Below, piece after piece: positions 19,974-27,109 of a stretch of DNA of 64,000 nt. The notes beneath the pieces were generated by a model that was not told where the DNA came from, did no database searches, and saw only the letters and a list, made by a program, of their open reading frames with translations. Origin of the DNA: Algicola sagamiensis DSM 14643 (lineage in GTDB: Bacteria > Pseudomonadota > Gammaproteobacteria > Enterobacterales > Alteromonadaceae); the NCBI RefSeq assembly GCF_000374485.1, contig NZ_KB894491.1, positions 434,546-498,545 of the forward strand, in the 5' to 3' direction. Within the stretch, counting starts at the first letter, position 1. The number at the start of each line of letters is the position of its first letter. A program made the position numbers and the translations under genes.

Positions 19974-21425
19974 ATGAAAGCATTCATTTCATGTTGTTTT
20001 CAAATGAAAATACCTTATATCAGCATCATACTTTTTCTTCTCAGCAACACCTATTTTGCTGTCGCTGAAACCTGGAACGATGTGAGTCGACTCAATCAAA
20101 CAAAAGTCGCAAAAATTGTTGAAGCCAAAACAGAGTCCGACTTATTACTCGCCATTGAATATGCCAGACAGCACAAAAAGCAAATTTCGATTTCTGGCAC
20201 GCAACATAGTCAGGGAGGACACATCGCAACTCTTGATGGCGTTGTTCTGGATATGCGTTCATTCAATCAAATCATGAATATCTCAGCCAAAGACAAAACC
20301 ATTCAGGTTCAAAGTGGAGTCACTTGGGATCATATCCAAAAAGTCATCAATCCGCTAGGACTATCAGTCAAGGTCATGCAATCTTCAAATATTTTCTCCA
20401 TTGGCGGCTCCATCAGTGCAAATGTCCATGGTCGAGATCCCAGTTATGGTCCGCTGGTTGATACCATCCTTTCTCTCAAAGTCCTGCTCAGCGATGGTCG
20501 GATCCTTCAGGCGAGTCGTACAACAAACTCAGAACTCTTTCGCGCAATCATTGGGGGCTATGGTGCACTTGGGATCATTCTGGAAGCGAAGATTGCACTC
20601 ACTGATAATGTACTCTTGAAAAAAACTGTTCACGCTGTGAAATACGATGAATATTGGCAGCAGCTCAAACAAGATTTAGCCAAAGGGCTGAGTTTACACT
20701 TTGGTCGATGTTCTTTTGTTCAGGGTAAGCACTTCTTAGATGACTGCTTCCAGATCAATTACACTGTCGCAGATGCAAAACGATATACAAATCCACTCCA
20801 TCAAGAGTCACATATTCAGCGAAATCGGACATTTTTTCACTTCTCAAGACAAAGTAACCTTGGTAAACATCTGCGTTGGTCACTTCAGAAATCGATTATC
20901 GATCCGGCTGGCAAAACTTCGTTTATTTCCAGGAATAATGCAATGCGCCCTCCAATCCAGTTTCTTGCTTATAACAGTCTAAAAGATACAGATATTTTGC
21001 AAGAATACTTTGTACCCGTTGAGGCATTCGCATCATACCTTGATGATATGCGAACAATTTTGAGGCACCACCACGTCAATCTGCTGAGTATGACCATTCG
21101 TTATGTCAAAGCAGACGAAGTGACATTATTGCCTTATGCAACCAAAGAGATGCTGGCCATAGTCATTTATGTGAATCAAAGCCTGGATAAAACCGCTATA
21201 GATACTGCACGTCAATGGACACAACAGCTGGTTCAAAGTGCATTGAAACATCAAGGGACCTATTACCTGACATATCAACGTTACCCAACTTTATCTCAAT
21301 TTTACCAAGCCTACCCACAGTGGCAGCAATGGAAAAAAATGAAAGAAAAATACGATCCGAGTGGGTTATGGATGAACCAGTTTTATCAGCACTATTTTAG
21401 TGTGCCTGTGAAATCAGAAAAGTAA
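19974..21425 (+). CDS. Secreted FAD-binding oxidase (PCMH/VAO fold, aldonolactone-oxidase-like)
   Basis: About 483 residues. An N-terminal signal peptide ends near YFAVAE, so it should act in the periplasm or outside. The FAD-binding PCMH domain follows, with SGTQHSQGGHIATLDGVVLD and the GYGALGIILEA segment. The C-terminus has the KEKYDPSGLW motif usual for sugar-lactone and berberine-bridge type oxidases (D-arabinono-lactone oxidase family). The substrate cannot be read from sequence. The ATG at 19974 gives a long n-region; an ATG at 20004 (MKIPYISIILFLL) would give a cleaner signal peptide. Neither has a good ribosome site. A terminator follows at 21459. Confidence 0.8.
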   Translation: MKAFISCCFQMKIPYISIILFLLSNTYFAVAETWNDVSRLNQTKVAKIVEAKTESDLLLAIEYARQHKKQISISGTQHSQGGHIATLDGVVLDMRSFNQIMNISAKDKTIQVQSGVTWDHIQKVINPLGLSVKVMQSSNIFSIGGSISANVHGRDPSYGPLVDTILSLKVLLSDGRILQASRTTNSELFRAIIGGYGALGIILEAKIALTDNVLLKKTVHAVKYDEYWQQLKQDLAKGLSLHFGRCSFVQGKHFLDDCFQINYTVADAKRYTNPLHQESHIQRNRTFFHFSRQSNLGKHLRWSLQKSIIDPAGKTSFISRNNAMRPPIQFLAYNSLKDTDILQEYFVPVEAFASYLDDMRTILRHHHVNLLSMTIRYVKADEVTLLPYATKEMLAIVIYVNQSLDKTAIDTARQWTQQLVQSALKHQGTYYLTYQRYPTLSQFYQAYPQWQQWKKMKEKYDPSGLWMNQFYQHYFSVPVKSEK

Positions 21426-21455
21426 ATCATTTGAAAAGAATAACGTGTAGAAAGC

Positions 21456-21484
21456 AAAAAGCCGCTCGAAGGAGCGGCTTTTTA
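21456..21484. terminator. Bidirectional intrinsic terminator
   Basis: AAGCCGCTC-GAAG-GAGCGGCTT with T-runs on both sides. It serves the oxidase gene on the plus strand and the tRNA-Thr/tRNA-Phe transcript on the minus strand. Confidence 0.88.
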
Positions 21485-21491
21485 GAATTTG

Positions 21492-21567
21492 TGGTGCCCA
21501 GAGGCGGAATCGAACCACCGACACGAGGATTTTCAATCCTCTGCTCTACCGACTGAGCTATCTGGGC
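21492..21567 (-). tRNA. tRNA-Phe (GAA)
   Basis: 76 nt with CCA encoded. Acceptor GCCCAGA pairs with TCTGGGC, the T-loop is GGTTCGATTCC, and the anticodon stem-loop reads GATTGAAAATC with anticodon GAA. It is second in a two-tRNA transcript. Confidence 0.97.
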
Positions 21568-21575
21568 TTCGTCAA

Positions 21576-21651
<76 letters not shown>

Positions 21652-21669
21652 GCCGTGTTGACGGAGCGC

Positions 21670-21698
21670 ATAATATGAATTTTGCTGACCTAGTGCAA
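21670..21698 (-). promoter_or_regulatory. Promoter of the tRNA-Thr/tRNA-Phe unit
   Basis: On the minus strand TTGCAC (21698-21693) and TATTAT (21675-21670) are separated by 17 bases. A GC-rich discriminator (GCGCTCC) follows, the arrangement usual for stringently controlled stable-RNA promoters. It lies 18 bases before the tRNA-Thr 5' end. Confidence 0.85.
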
Positions 21699-21856
21699 GC
21701 ATTTTTTATCAGAAAATGTTTGAGTGCTGATTTTACAATCGATTTGAACGAATTTTATGAAATACACTCTAAAAACGAGAATACATTTTGTTCTTCGCAC
21801 TTCTGGCATATAATTTCGAACTGTCCAAGCCGCAGAAAAAGTAATGAGGCAAATCT

Positions 21857-22585
21857 ATGTTAAATATAAGGCGTACACTTCCAGCGCTGATTATTGGGCT
21901 TACTTTCGTTCAGGGCTGTTCCGCTTTACATACGGCAGTTGATAAAAGAGAACTGGATGTTCAGACAAAAATGTCAAAGAGTATTTTCTTAGACCCTGTC
22001 CGCCCGGAATTAAGAACTGTCTTCGTCCAAATCAGAAATACATCTGACAAGCCAGGCATTCGTGTCCGCCAACAAGTCATCGAATCGGTTCAATCCCAAG
22101 GGTATCGAATCACAGATAATCCTGAAGAAGCTTACTACTGGCTTCAAGCAAATATTCTCAAAATTGGTAAAACCGATTTGAGAGACTCTGAAGATAGTGT
22201 TTCTCGAGGGTTTGGTGGTGCGATTGCTGGTGGTGCGATTGGTTCACAAGTGGGTGATGGTAAAGGTCAGGTGGCAGCGGCTGTTGTTGGGGCAGCAATT
22301 GGTGTAATGACTGATGCTATGGTGGATGACACATTGTACACAATGATCACAGATATTCAGATCTCTGAAAAAGCAAAAAATGGTGTCATCGTTACACAAG
22401 ACAGCCAGGCAGATTTGAATGTTGGGACGACGAACACCGTAAAACAATATTCAACAGAAAAAACAGACCGAAAAAAATATCAAACAAGGATAGTGTCGAC
22501 TGCAAATCAAGCAAATCTGGAGTATCAAGATGCTGAACCATTACTGATCAAAGGGTTGATCCAGTCAATTGGTGGGATTTTATAA
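21857..22585 (+). CDS. TraT-family outer-membrane lipoprotein
   Basis: 242 residues. A signal peptide ends in a lipobox (FVQGC), so the mature protein is lipid-anchored. The sequence follows plasmid TraT along its length: TVFVQIRNTSDKPG, EEAYYWLQANILKIGKTDLR, a glycine-rich hydrophobic stretch (GFGGAIAGGAIGSQVG), DAMVDDTLYTMITDIQI and KYQTRIVSTANQANL. F-plasmid TraT gives surface exclusion and complement resistance. This copy sits between tRNA genes and a binding-protein gene with no conjugation genes nearby, so its role here is likely envelope-related rather than mating exclusion. The adjacent tRNA genes could be an old insertion site, but I see no attachment repeats. Confidence 0.9.
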   Translation: MLNIRRTLPALIIGLTFVQGCSALHTAVDKRELDVQTKMSKSIFLDPVRPELRTVFVQIRNTSDKPGIRVRQQVIESVQSQGYRITDNPEEAYYWLQANILKIGKTDLRDSEDSVSRGFGGAIAGGAIGSQVGDGKGQVAAAVVGAAIGVMTDAMVDDTLYTMITDIQISEKAKNGVIVTQDSQADLNVGTTNTVKQYSTEKTDRKKYQTRIVSTANQANLEYQDAEPLLIKGLIQSIGGIL

Positions 22586-22622
22586 TCCAGTCCTGATTCT
22601 TCTTTCTTGGAAGTAAAACATA

Positions 22623-22652
22623 AAAGGTAAAAGGCACCTGCCTTTTACCTTT
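22623..22652. terminator. Hairpin shared by convergent traT-like and binding-protein genes
   Basis: AAAGGTAAAAGGCA pairs with TGCCTTTTACCTTT across a very short loop. T-rich sequence follows on each side. The right arm overlaps the stop codon of the minus-strand gene. Confidence 0.65.
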
Positions 22653-23427
22653 ACTCTTTCATGTTTTCTTTCATAATCGCGTCGATATCAATCTTCTTCA
22701 ATCCCTCATTGAATATCTTCGCAACCGCTCTACCCTCTTTGGTATTTTTAAACGCAACGTAGAGCTTTTTATCAACCAATAATTTCTTATTCATTTGCAC
22801 ATCTTTACTCACTCTGCGAACTGGTTTGCTGTTTAGCTTTAAGTAATCTAATACATTACTATCAATAACAGCAGCATCAAGGCGGCCACCGGCAACTTTC
22901 AATACATTCTTATCATCAGAAACAACCGCTTCTGCCTTAATTTCCCCTTTTGCGATCATGTCATCTAATTCTTTTGTATTCACATAATCTTGAACTACGC
23001 CAATTTTATAATTCTTAATATCGGCAACTTTTTCCCAGCTGATCGGCATTTTCTTCGCTTCAACAAACCCAAGCGGTCCTGATCCCATGACTTCTGAAAA
23101 GTGAAAATCTTCTGTTTCATAAAAATACTCTGGAAAATAACCGATATATTTCGAGCCATCTTTCTGCGCCATTTTTACAGAGCGCGACCAAGGAAAGAAT
23201 TCAACAACTAAATCATGTCCCATTGCCTTAAATGCAGCCTTGGCAACAGCAATTGATGCACCTTGATTATCAAGCTTTGCACCAGAGTACGGTGGCCACT
23301 CAAGGCTTGTCATATGGTAAGTGTCTGCAAGAACAGGTGCAGCCAATGTTGTACATGCAATCGCTACCCATGATGCTTTGAAAAGCTTCCTGATGGATAT
23401 TTGATTACTCAGAAGTGGTAAGCTCAT
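22651..23427 (-). CDS. Periplasmic substrate-binding protein (SBP_bac_3 type)
   Basis: 258 residues with a signal peptide cleaved near APVLA-D. The mature part begins YHMTSLEWPPYSG and contains FFPWSRSVKMAQ, IGYFPEYFYE and GVVQDYVNTKELDDMI, the pattern of small extracellular solute-binding proteins of polar amino-acid uptake type. No ABC permease or ATPase is adjacent, so it is an orphan that could feed another transporter or a sensor. I chose the ATG at 23427 because GGAG lies seven bases before it; a TTG four codons upstream would overlap that ribosome site. Ligand unknown. Confidence 0.85.
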   Translation of the reverse strand: MSLPLLSNQISIRKLFKASWVAIACTTLAAPVLADTYHMTSLEWPPYSGAKLDNQGASIAVAKAAFKAMGHDLVVEFFPWSRSVKMAQKDGSKYIGYFPEYFYETEDFHFSEVMGSGPLGFVEAKKMPISWEKVADIKNYKIGVVQDYVNTKELDDMIAKGEIKAEAVVSDDKNVLKVAGGRLDAAVIDSNVLDYLKLNSKPVRRVSKDVQMNKKLLVDKKLYVAFKNTKEGRAVAKIFNEGLKKIDIDAIMKENMKE

Positions 23428-23620
23428 AAAGAACTCCAAAAGCGTTCATCTCTCAAATCTCTAGAAAGTATATGTCACTTTTGAAAAACTTCACTTCTGT
23501 AAATAGATAACACTCTGTTTTTCTTTGAGTTACTGAAAAAGAAGGATAAATTGAGATATGTGTATCATCATCAAATGAAGGAGCAGTGGGAGCAATAGGC
23601 CCCCACTCAAGTTGGGATGC

Positions 23621-23950
23621 TTATTTCGAGCGCGTATCTGTGCAAGCTTTATACATCAGTTTGTTGTATTCTTCTGCATGCTTCACACGCTGAATACGAT
23701 CCTGCATATCCTGATCATTTTGCACAAAGTCAGTAATATCCTGAATGATTTTCACACCACAAAGCGCACGAGCCTTGTCCCATAGTTTATAATCCAACCC
23801 TGGAATAGGCTCCCCACGAACGGGCTCCTGGTAAAGACGATAGTCATTCATTGCAATCGCATCTGCCACTTCCTGAACAACATTATCAGCGCTGGACTGG
23901 CAAGCTGTCGTCGCCAACAAAACCATGGACGAAATCAATAACTTTTTCAC
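23621..23950 (-). CDS. Small lipoprotein of unknown function
   Basis: 109 residues. The signal peptide MKKLLISSMVLLATTAC ends in a lipobox with the modified cysteine near position 17. The mature part is short, hydrophilic and has two further cysteines (ALCGVK and YKACTD) that could form a disulfide. The start is a GTG with GAGAGG five bases upstream. I recognise no domain. It is monocistronic, with about 190 bases to the next gene on the 3' side. Confidence 0.75.
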   Translation of the reverse strand: MKKLLISSMVLLATTACQSSADNVVQEVADAIAMNDYRLYQEPVRGEPIPGLDYKLWDKARALCGVKIIQDITDFVQNDQDMQDRIQRVKHAEEYNKLMYKACTDTRSK

Positions 23951-24112
23951 ATGAACCTCTCACAAAATCGATCCTACGATGGTGACATCGTCACCAATGA
24001 AACTCAACATGAGTCGAGAAACCAGGCCTGAATGTATCACACAGTAACAAAATTGTTAACCAAAAGCGTTTTGTAATGACAAAAACACTTATTTAGTGTG
24101 AATTAAATTCAA

Positions 24113-24988
24113 TCAGGAAGATAGCTTGGCTTTCAATAAATCAACAAACAGACGCATGAACGGTGGTAAATGCTTCTGATAAGCATGCACCGCATAAACA
24201 TTGGCCTGTAACGGTTTTTCTGTTTGAAGAACCTGGCAAAGCTTCCCTTCCTGAATCGCCTCTCGAACAAAAATGGAAGGAACACAAAGCATACCGAGTC
24301 CAGCCTTTGCAAAACTAATGCTACTTGGGACCGCGTTTATCAAAATTTGTTCGCTCTCAGGTGACTCTTTTTTAAACTGTTCGATTTGCCATGGCAAAGT
24401 GATCAAGCGAATGTTTGCGATCGACTCTCTATCCACAATCGGTTGCTTTGCTAACAACCCTGGAGATATTACCCAGATTGATTCTAAGTACCCAAGCTGA
24501 ATTGCATTGTAATTACTGTCTTTTAAACCCCCAACCGTAATTGCCAAATCCAAGTGGTGCTCCAATAAGTCAAGGCGTTGATCAGTCAACGTCACTTCAG
24601 GTAATAGCTTCGGAAAGTGTTCACAAAGTATCGACAACTGTGGCGTGATCAATACCTCATCTAACCCAAGTGGTGCCGTCACCGCAAAACGTCCCTGAGG
24701 CTGGAGTGCGTCTTGATGGACTTCTTCTACGGTCACATTGAGCAAATTCAACAATGCTTCACAGCGTAATGCAAACTGTTGCCCTGTTTGTGTCAACTGG
24801 AGCTTCCGCGTACTCCGAACCAGCAAACGAACACCAAGCGATTGCTCTAATTGAGAGACATATGTACTCACACCCGATTTCGTATGGCCTAGGGCATCGG
24901 CTGCCTTTGTAAAAGAGCCATGCTTCACCACCTCATGAAAAACCGCCATCTGATAGGGAAGCCCTTTATACTGCGTTATATCAATCAT
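24113..24988 (-). CDS. LysR-family transcriptional regulator
   Basis: 291 residues. The N-terminal winged helix-turn-helix reads FHEVVKHGSFTKAADALGHT then KSGVSTYVSQLEQSLGVRLL and VRSTRKLQLTQTG, followed by the usual LysR substrate-binding domain (PLGLDEVLITPQLSILCEHF onward). Such proteins bind a small molecule and switch nearby promoters. The start lies four bases after the stop of the APH-fold kinase gene, so the two form one transcript, which is unusual for a LysR regulator. Target and inducer are unknown. Confidence 0.92.
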   Translation of the reverse strand: MIDITQYKGLPYQMAVFHEVVKHGSFTKAADALGHTKSGVSTYVSQLEQSLGVRLLVRSTRKLQLTQTGQQFALRCEALLNLLNVTVEEVHQDALQPQGRFAVTAPLGLDEVLITPQLSILCEHFPKLLPEVTLTDQRLDLLEHHLDLAITVGGLKDSNYNAIQLGYLESIWVISPGLLAKQPIVDRESIANIRLITLPWQIEQFKKESPESEQILINAVPSSISFAKAGLGMLCVPSIFVREAIQEGKLCQVLQTEKPLQANVYAVHAYQKHLPPFMRLFVDLLKAKLSS

Positions 24989-24991
24989 GAT

Positions 24992-25978
24992 TTAGTCCAG
25001 TGGAAAGAATACTTGTGCAATGTCTTCCCATGTTCCAAGTTGATCACACCCGGGGACATGGGAAAGAAGAAAGTTTAACTCGCCTGTATGTCGCAGTAAG
25101 GAAAGTGCCATGAGGTGGTACTGAAAATCTCGATGGTTCAGAACTGTAAACCCATAGCCCGCTAAAAATGCACGAAAGACGGATGCATTGCCAAGTGCCA
25201 TGAAGATCCCTGATGTCGCAAAATCAAACCTTATATCCGCACCCATCACCGCATCACCAAAGTCGATAACCCCAGATAACTCCCACCCTTGAGATGTTCG
25301 ACGTCCCATTAAATTCCCAGGATGAAGATCTGTATGCATCAGATAGTATTTACTTTCCGGACTTTCTCCCGTGTATTTTTCGATAAAAGAAGGGATTTGT
25401 TCCAGCAGGTTTTCTTTGAGTCCCTGTCGCTTCCTGTTGGCATAACACCCCTGGCGCTGCTGCGCTAAAAAAGTATGCCAATCTTGCTCGAAAGAAAATG
25501 TTTTCGTGATCGAGGTCTGATGGAGAGACTGGGCAAATTGACCCGTCTGGTAAGCAAGTTGACATTGTTCTTCCTCATTGAGTTCTGACCAAATATCCCA
25601 CAGCCCTTCACCTTCCAGTTGCGTCATACATATGTAAGTCCATTGATTTAGTTCACCAAAAAATAAAAGCGCTGGTGTTGGGATTTTCCCAGAGCTATTC
25701 CGCAAAAAAGATAGGCATTCTATCTCTTTCAATCCCTGCTCGTTCCAGTTCGGTGGAACAATTTTTAATACAAACTTTCCATCAATATCTGCAACGATAT
25801 TTGCACCATCACGCAGCACTTTTACAGATTGGTACTCCCAATCATGCACTCTCAATATACGCTGAAGAACAGGAAGCCAATCTTGTGTCTCTTTATGATC
25901 AACAAATACACAAGCTTGCTCATACGATGGGTTGCTCGGAAGTTGTGCATCACTGAGAATTTCGAATTGGTTGTCCAT
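24992..25978 (-). CDS. Phosphotransferase of the APH/choline kinase fold
   Basis: About 328 residues. The N-lobe has the ATP lysine in GKFVLKIVPP; the C-lobe carries the Brenner motif MHTDLHPGNLM and the metal-binding GVIDFGDA. Members phosphorylate aminoglycosides, choline, homoserine and other small metabolites. The sequence does not match a named resistance enzyme, so a resistance role should not be assumed. I used the ATG at 25978; a TTG three codons upstream is also open. It is the first gene of a pair with the LysR regulator. The terminator of the GGA-rich RNA lies about 70 bases upstream. Confidence 0.85.
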   Translation of the reverse strand: MDNQFEILSDAQLPSNPSYEQACVFVDHKETQDWLPVLQRILRVHDWEYQSVKVLRDGANIVADIDGKFVLKIVPPNWNEQGLKEIECLSFLRNSSGKIPTPALLFFGELNQWTYICMTQLEGEGLWDIWSELNEEEQCQLAYQTGQFAQSLHQTSITKTFSFEQDWHTFLAQQRQGCYANRKRQGLKENLLEQIPSFIEKYTGESPESKYYLMHTDLHPGNLMGRRTSQGWELSGVIDFGDAVMGADIRFDFATSGIFMALGNASVFRAFLAGYGFTVLNHRDFQYHLMALSLLRHTGELNFLLSHVPGCDQLGTWEDIAQVFFPLD

Positions 25979-26045
25979 GAATGTCAACGACTTGAAGGTA
26001 ACGTGAGGCGATTTTATCTATGTGGATAGAAAATATCAAAGTAGA

Positions 26046-26078
26046 AAAGAAAAACGCAGCATCACTGCCATGCTGCGC
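26046..26078 (-). terminator. Intrinsic terminator of the GGA-rich RNA
   Basis: On the minus strand CGCAGCAT-GGCAGTG-ATGCTGCG is followed by TTTTTCTTTTC. It closes the repeat-bearing non-coding region just before the APH-fold gene. Confidence 0.88.
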
Positions 26079-26203
26079 TCATATCAATAAAGACTCCTTG
26101 TCCCGCATCCTTGTGTTCCCTGTGTCCTAACACAACATCCTATCAAAAAAGAATATATCCATTCTCTTTCACTACTCCCACTCCTCCTTGAGCACCCGTA
26201 ACC

Positions 26204-26847
26204 AAACTTCCTTTTACCGCTTCAATCCCGAAGCACATCCTTTTCCCTTTCCTGATTTTCCCTAGATACGATTTTCCTCAGCATCCTTGTTTTACTTCAG
26301 CCTTGAAGATCTCCTACTCTAATTCCTATTCCCTTCCTGGTATCCCGATTCCAAACTTCCTTTTACCGCTTCAATCCCGAAGCACATCCTTTTCCCTTTC
26401 CTGATTTTCCCTAGATACGATTTTCCTCAGCATCCTTGTTTTCTTCAGCCTTGAAGATCTCATACGCCAATTCCTATTCCCTTCCTGGTATCCCGATTCC
26501 AAACTTCCTTTTACCGCTTCAATCCCGAAGCACATCCTTTTCCCTTTCCTGATTTTCCCTAGATACGATTTTCCTCAGCATCCTTGTTTTACTTCAGCCT
26601 TGAAGATCTCCTACGCCAATTCCTATTCCCTTCCTGGTATCCCGATTCCACACTTCCTTTTACCGCTTCAATCCCGAAGCACATCCTCTTCCCTTTCCTG
26701 ATTTTCCCTAGATACGATTTTCCTCAGCATCCTTGTTTTCTTCAGCCTTGAAGATCTCCTACGCCAATTCCTATTCCCTTCCTGGTATCCCGATTCCAAA
26801 CTTCCTTTTACCGCTTCAATCCCGAAGCACATCCTTTTCCCTTTCCT
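26204..26847. repeat. Tandem array of four 148/149-bp units plus a 50-bp partial copy
   Basis: Units start at 26204, 26353, 26501 and 26650, with a partial unit at 26798. Unit lengths are 149, 148, 149 and 148; the one-base difference is TTTTACTTCAG against TTTTCTTCAG. This alternation suggests the array doubled from a 297-bp dimer. Copies differ at only a few positions. The array makes up most of the candidate CsrB-like RNA. Confidence 0.95.
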
Positions 26848-26856
26848 TTGATGTGC

Positions 26857-26862
26857 ATTATA
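26857..26862 (-). promoter_or_regulatory. -10 box of the GGA-rich RNA
   Basis: A perfect TATAAT on the minus strand. No good -35 hexamer lies 16-18 bases upstream, which fits an activator-dependent promoter. The expected start is near 26850. Confidence 0.65.
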
Positions 26863-27009
26863 GGGAGCTGTAGTAATGCATAGGAGATGCGAAAACAAAA
26901 AAGTTTTGTACCGAAAAAGAATAAAAACGAATTAAATTTAATTAAATCAATTACTTAAAAAAATATTAGGGTTAATTTCCACATAAAAAATACCAATAGA
27001 CTACAAAGA

Positions 27010-27027
27010 TGTAAGACATGTCTCACG
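27010..27027. promoter_or_regulatory. GacA/UvrY/VarA-type upstream activating palindrome
   Basis: TGTAAGACATGTCTCACG on the plus strand; on the minus strand it reads CGTGAGACATGTCTTACA. It is a near-palindrome matching the known GacA-family site TGTAAG-N6-CTTACA and close to the E. coli csrB UvrY site as I recall it. It lies about 170 bp upstream of the expected start, comparable to the far-upstream placement known for csrB. Confidence 0.7.
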
Positions 27028-27070
27028 TTGCATTGTGACAGTTCGGAAGCTCAATCAGAATAGGAAGAAA

Positions 27071-27094
27071 AAAGCCCGCTTATTTGCGGGCTTT
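27071..27094 (-). terminator. Terminator of the M61 peptidase gene
   Basis: AAAGCCCGC-AAATAA-GCGGGC on the minus strand, followed by TTTTTT. It begins 16 bases after the peptidase stop and separates that gene from the RNA locus. Confidence 0.88.
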
Positions 27095-27109
27095 CTGTAT
27101 GTTTTATGG

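Larger units (their letters stand above)
26046..26850 (-). ncRNA. Candidate giant CsrB/RsmZ-type RNA (CsrA sponge)
   Basis: About 805 nt with no credible protein gene. On the minus strand I count about 70 GGA triplets, 14 in each 149-base repeat, in contexts such as AAGGATG, CAGGAA and AGGGAA. Several sit in hairpin loops: GCTTC-GGGATT-GAAGC in every repeat, and TGTGT-TAGG-ACACA in the unique 3' part, where the GGA begins in the loop. Known CsrB/RsmZ RNAs bind CsrA through GGA in such loops and free its mRNA targets; E. coli CsrB is about 370 nt with roughly twenty sites. A TATAAT box just upstream, an intrinsic terminator downstream and a GacA/UvrY-like palindrome about 170 bp before the expected start support the call. 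The 5' end is inferred. The RNA family is inferred from motifs and not from a covariance search. Confidence 0.82.

Noticed and set aside
21675..21863. Possible 62-residue protein on the plus strand
   Set aside because: It overlaps the tRNA-Thr promoter and the traT-like start and lacks a ribosome site.
24992..25978. Aminoglycoside resistance gene
   Set aside because: Only the general APH fold is visible. No resemblance to a specific resistance enzyme could be established.
26204..26847. Tandem repeats as a CRISPR array
   Set aside because: Units are 148-149 bp with no spacers and no cas genes. The units abut directly.
26668..26898. Open frame of 76 codons on the minus strand inside the repeats
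   Set aside because: It covers the RNA promoter and repeat units, has no ribosome site, and its Arg/Lys/Glu-rich product just reflects GGA-rich sequence.
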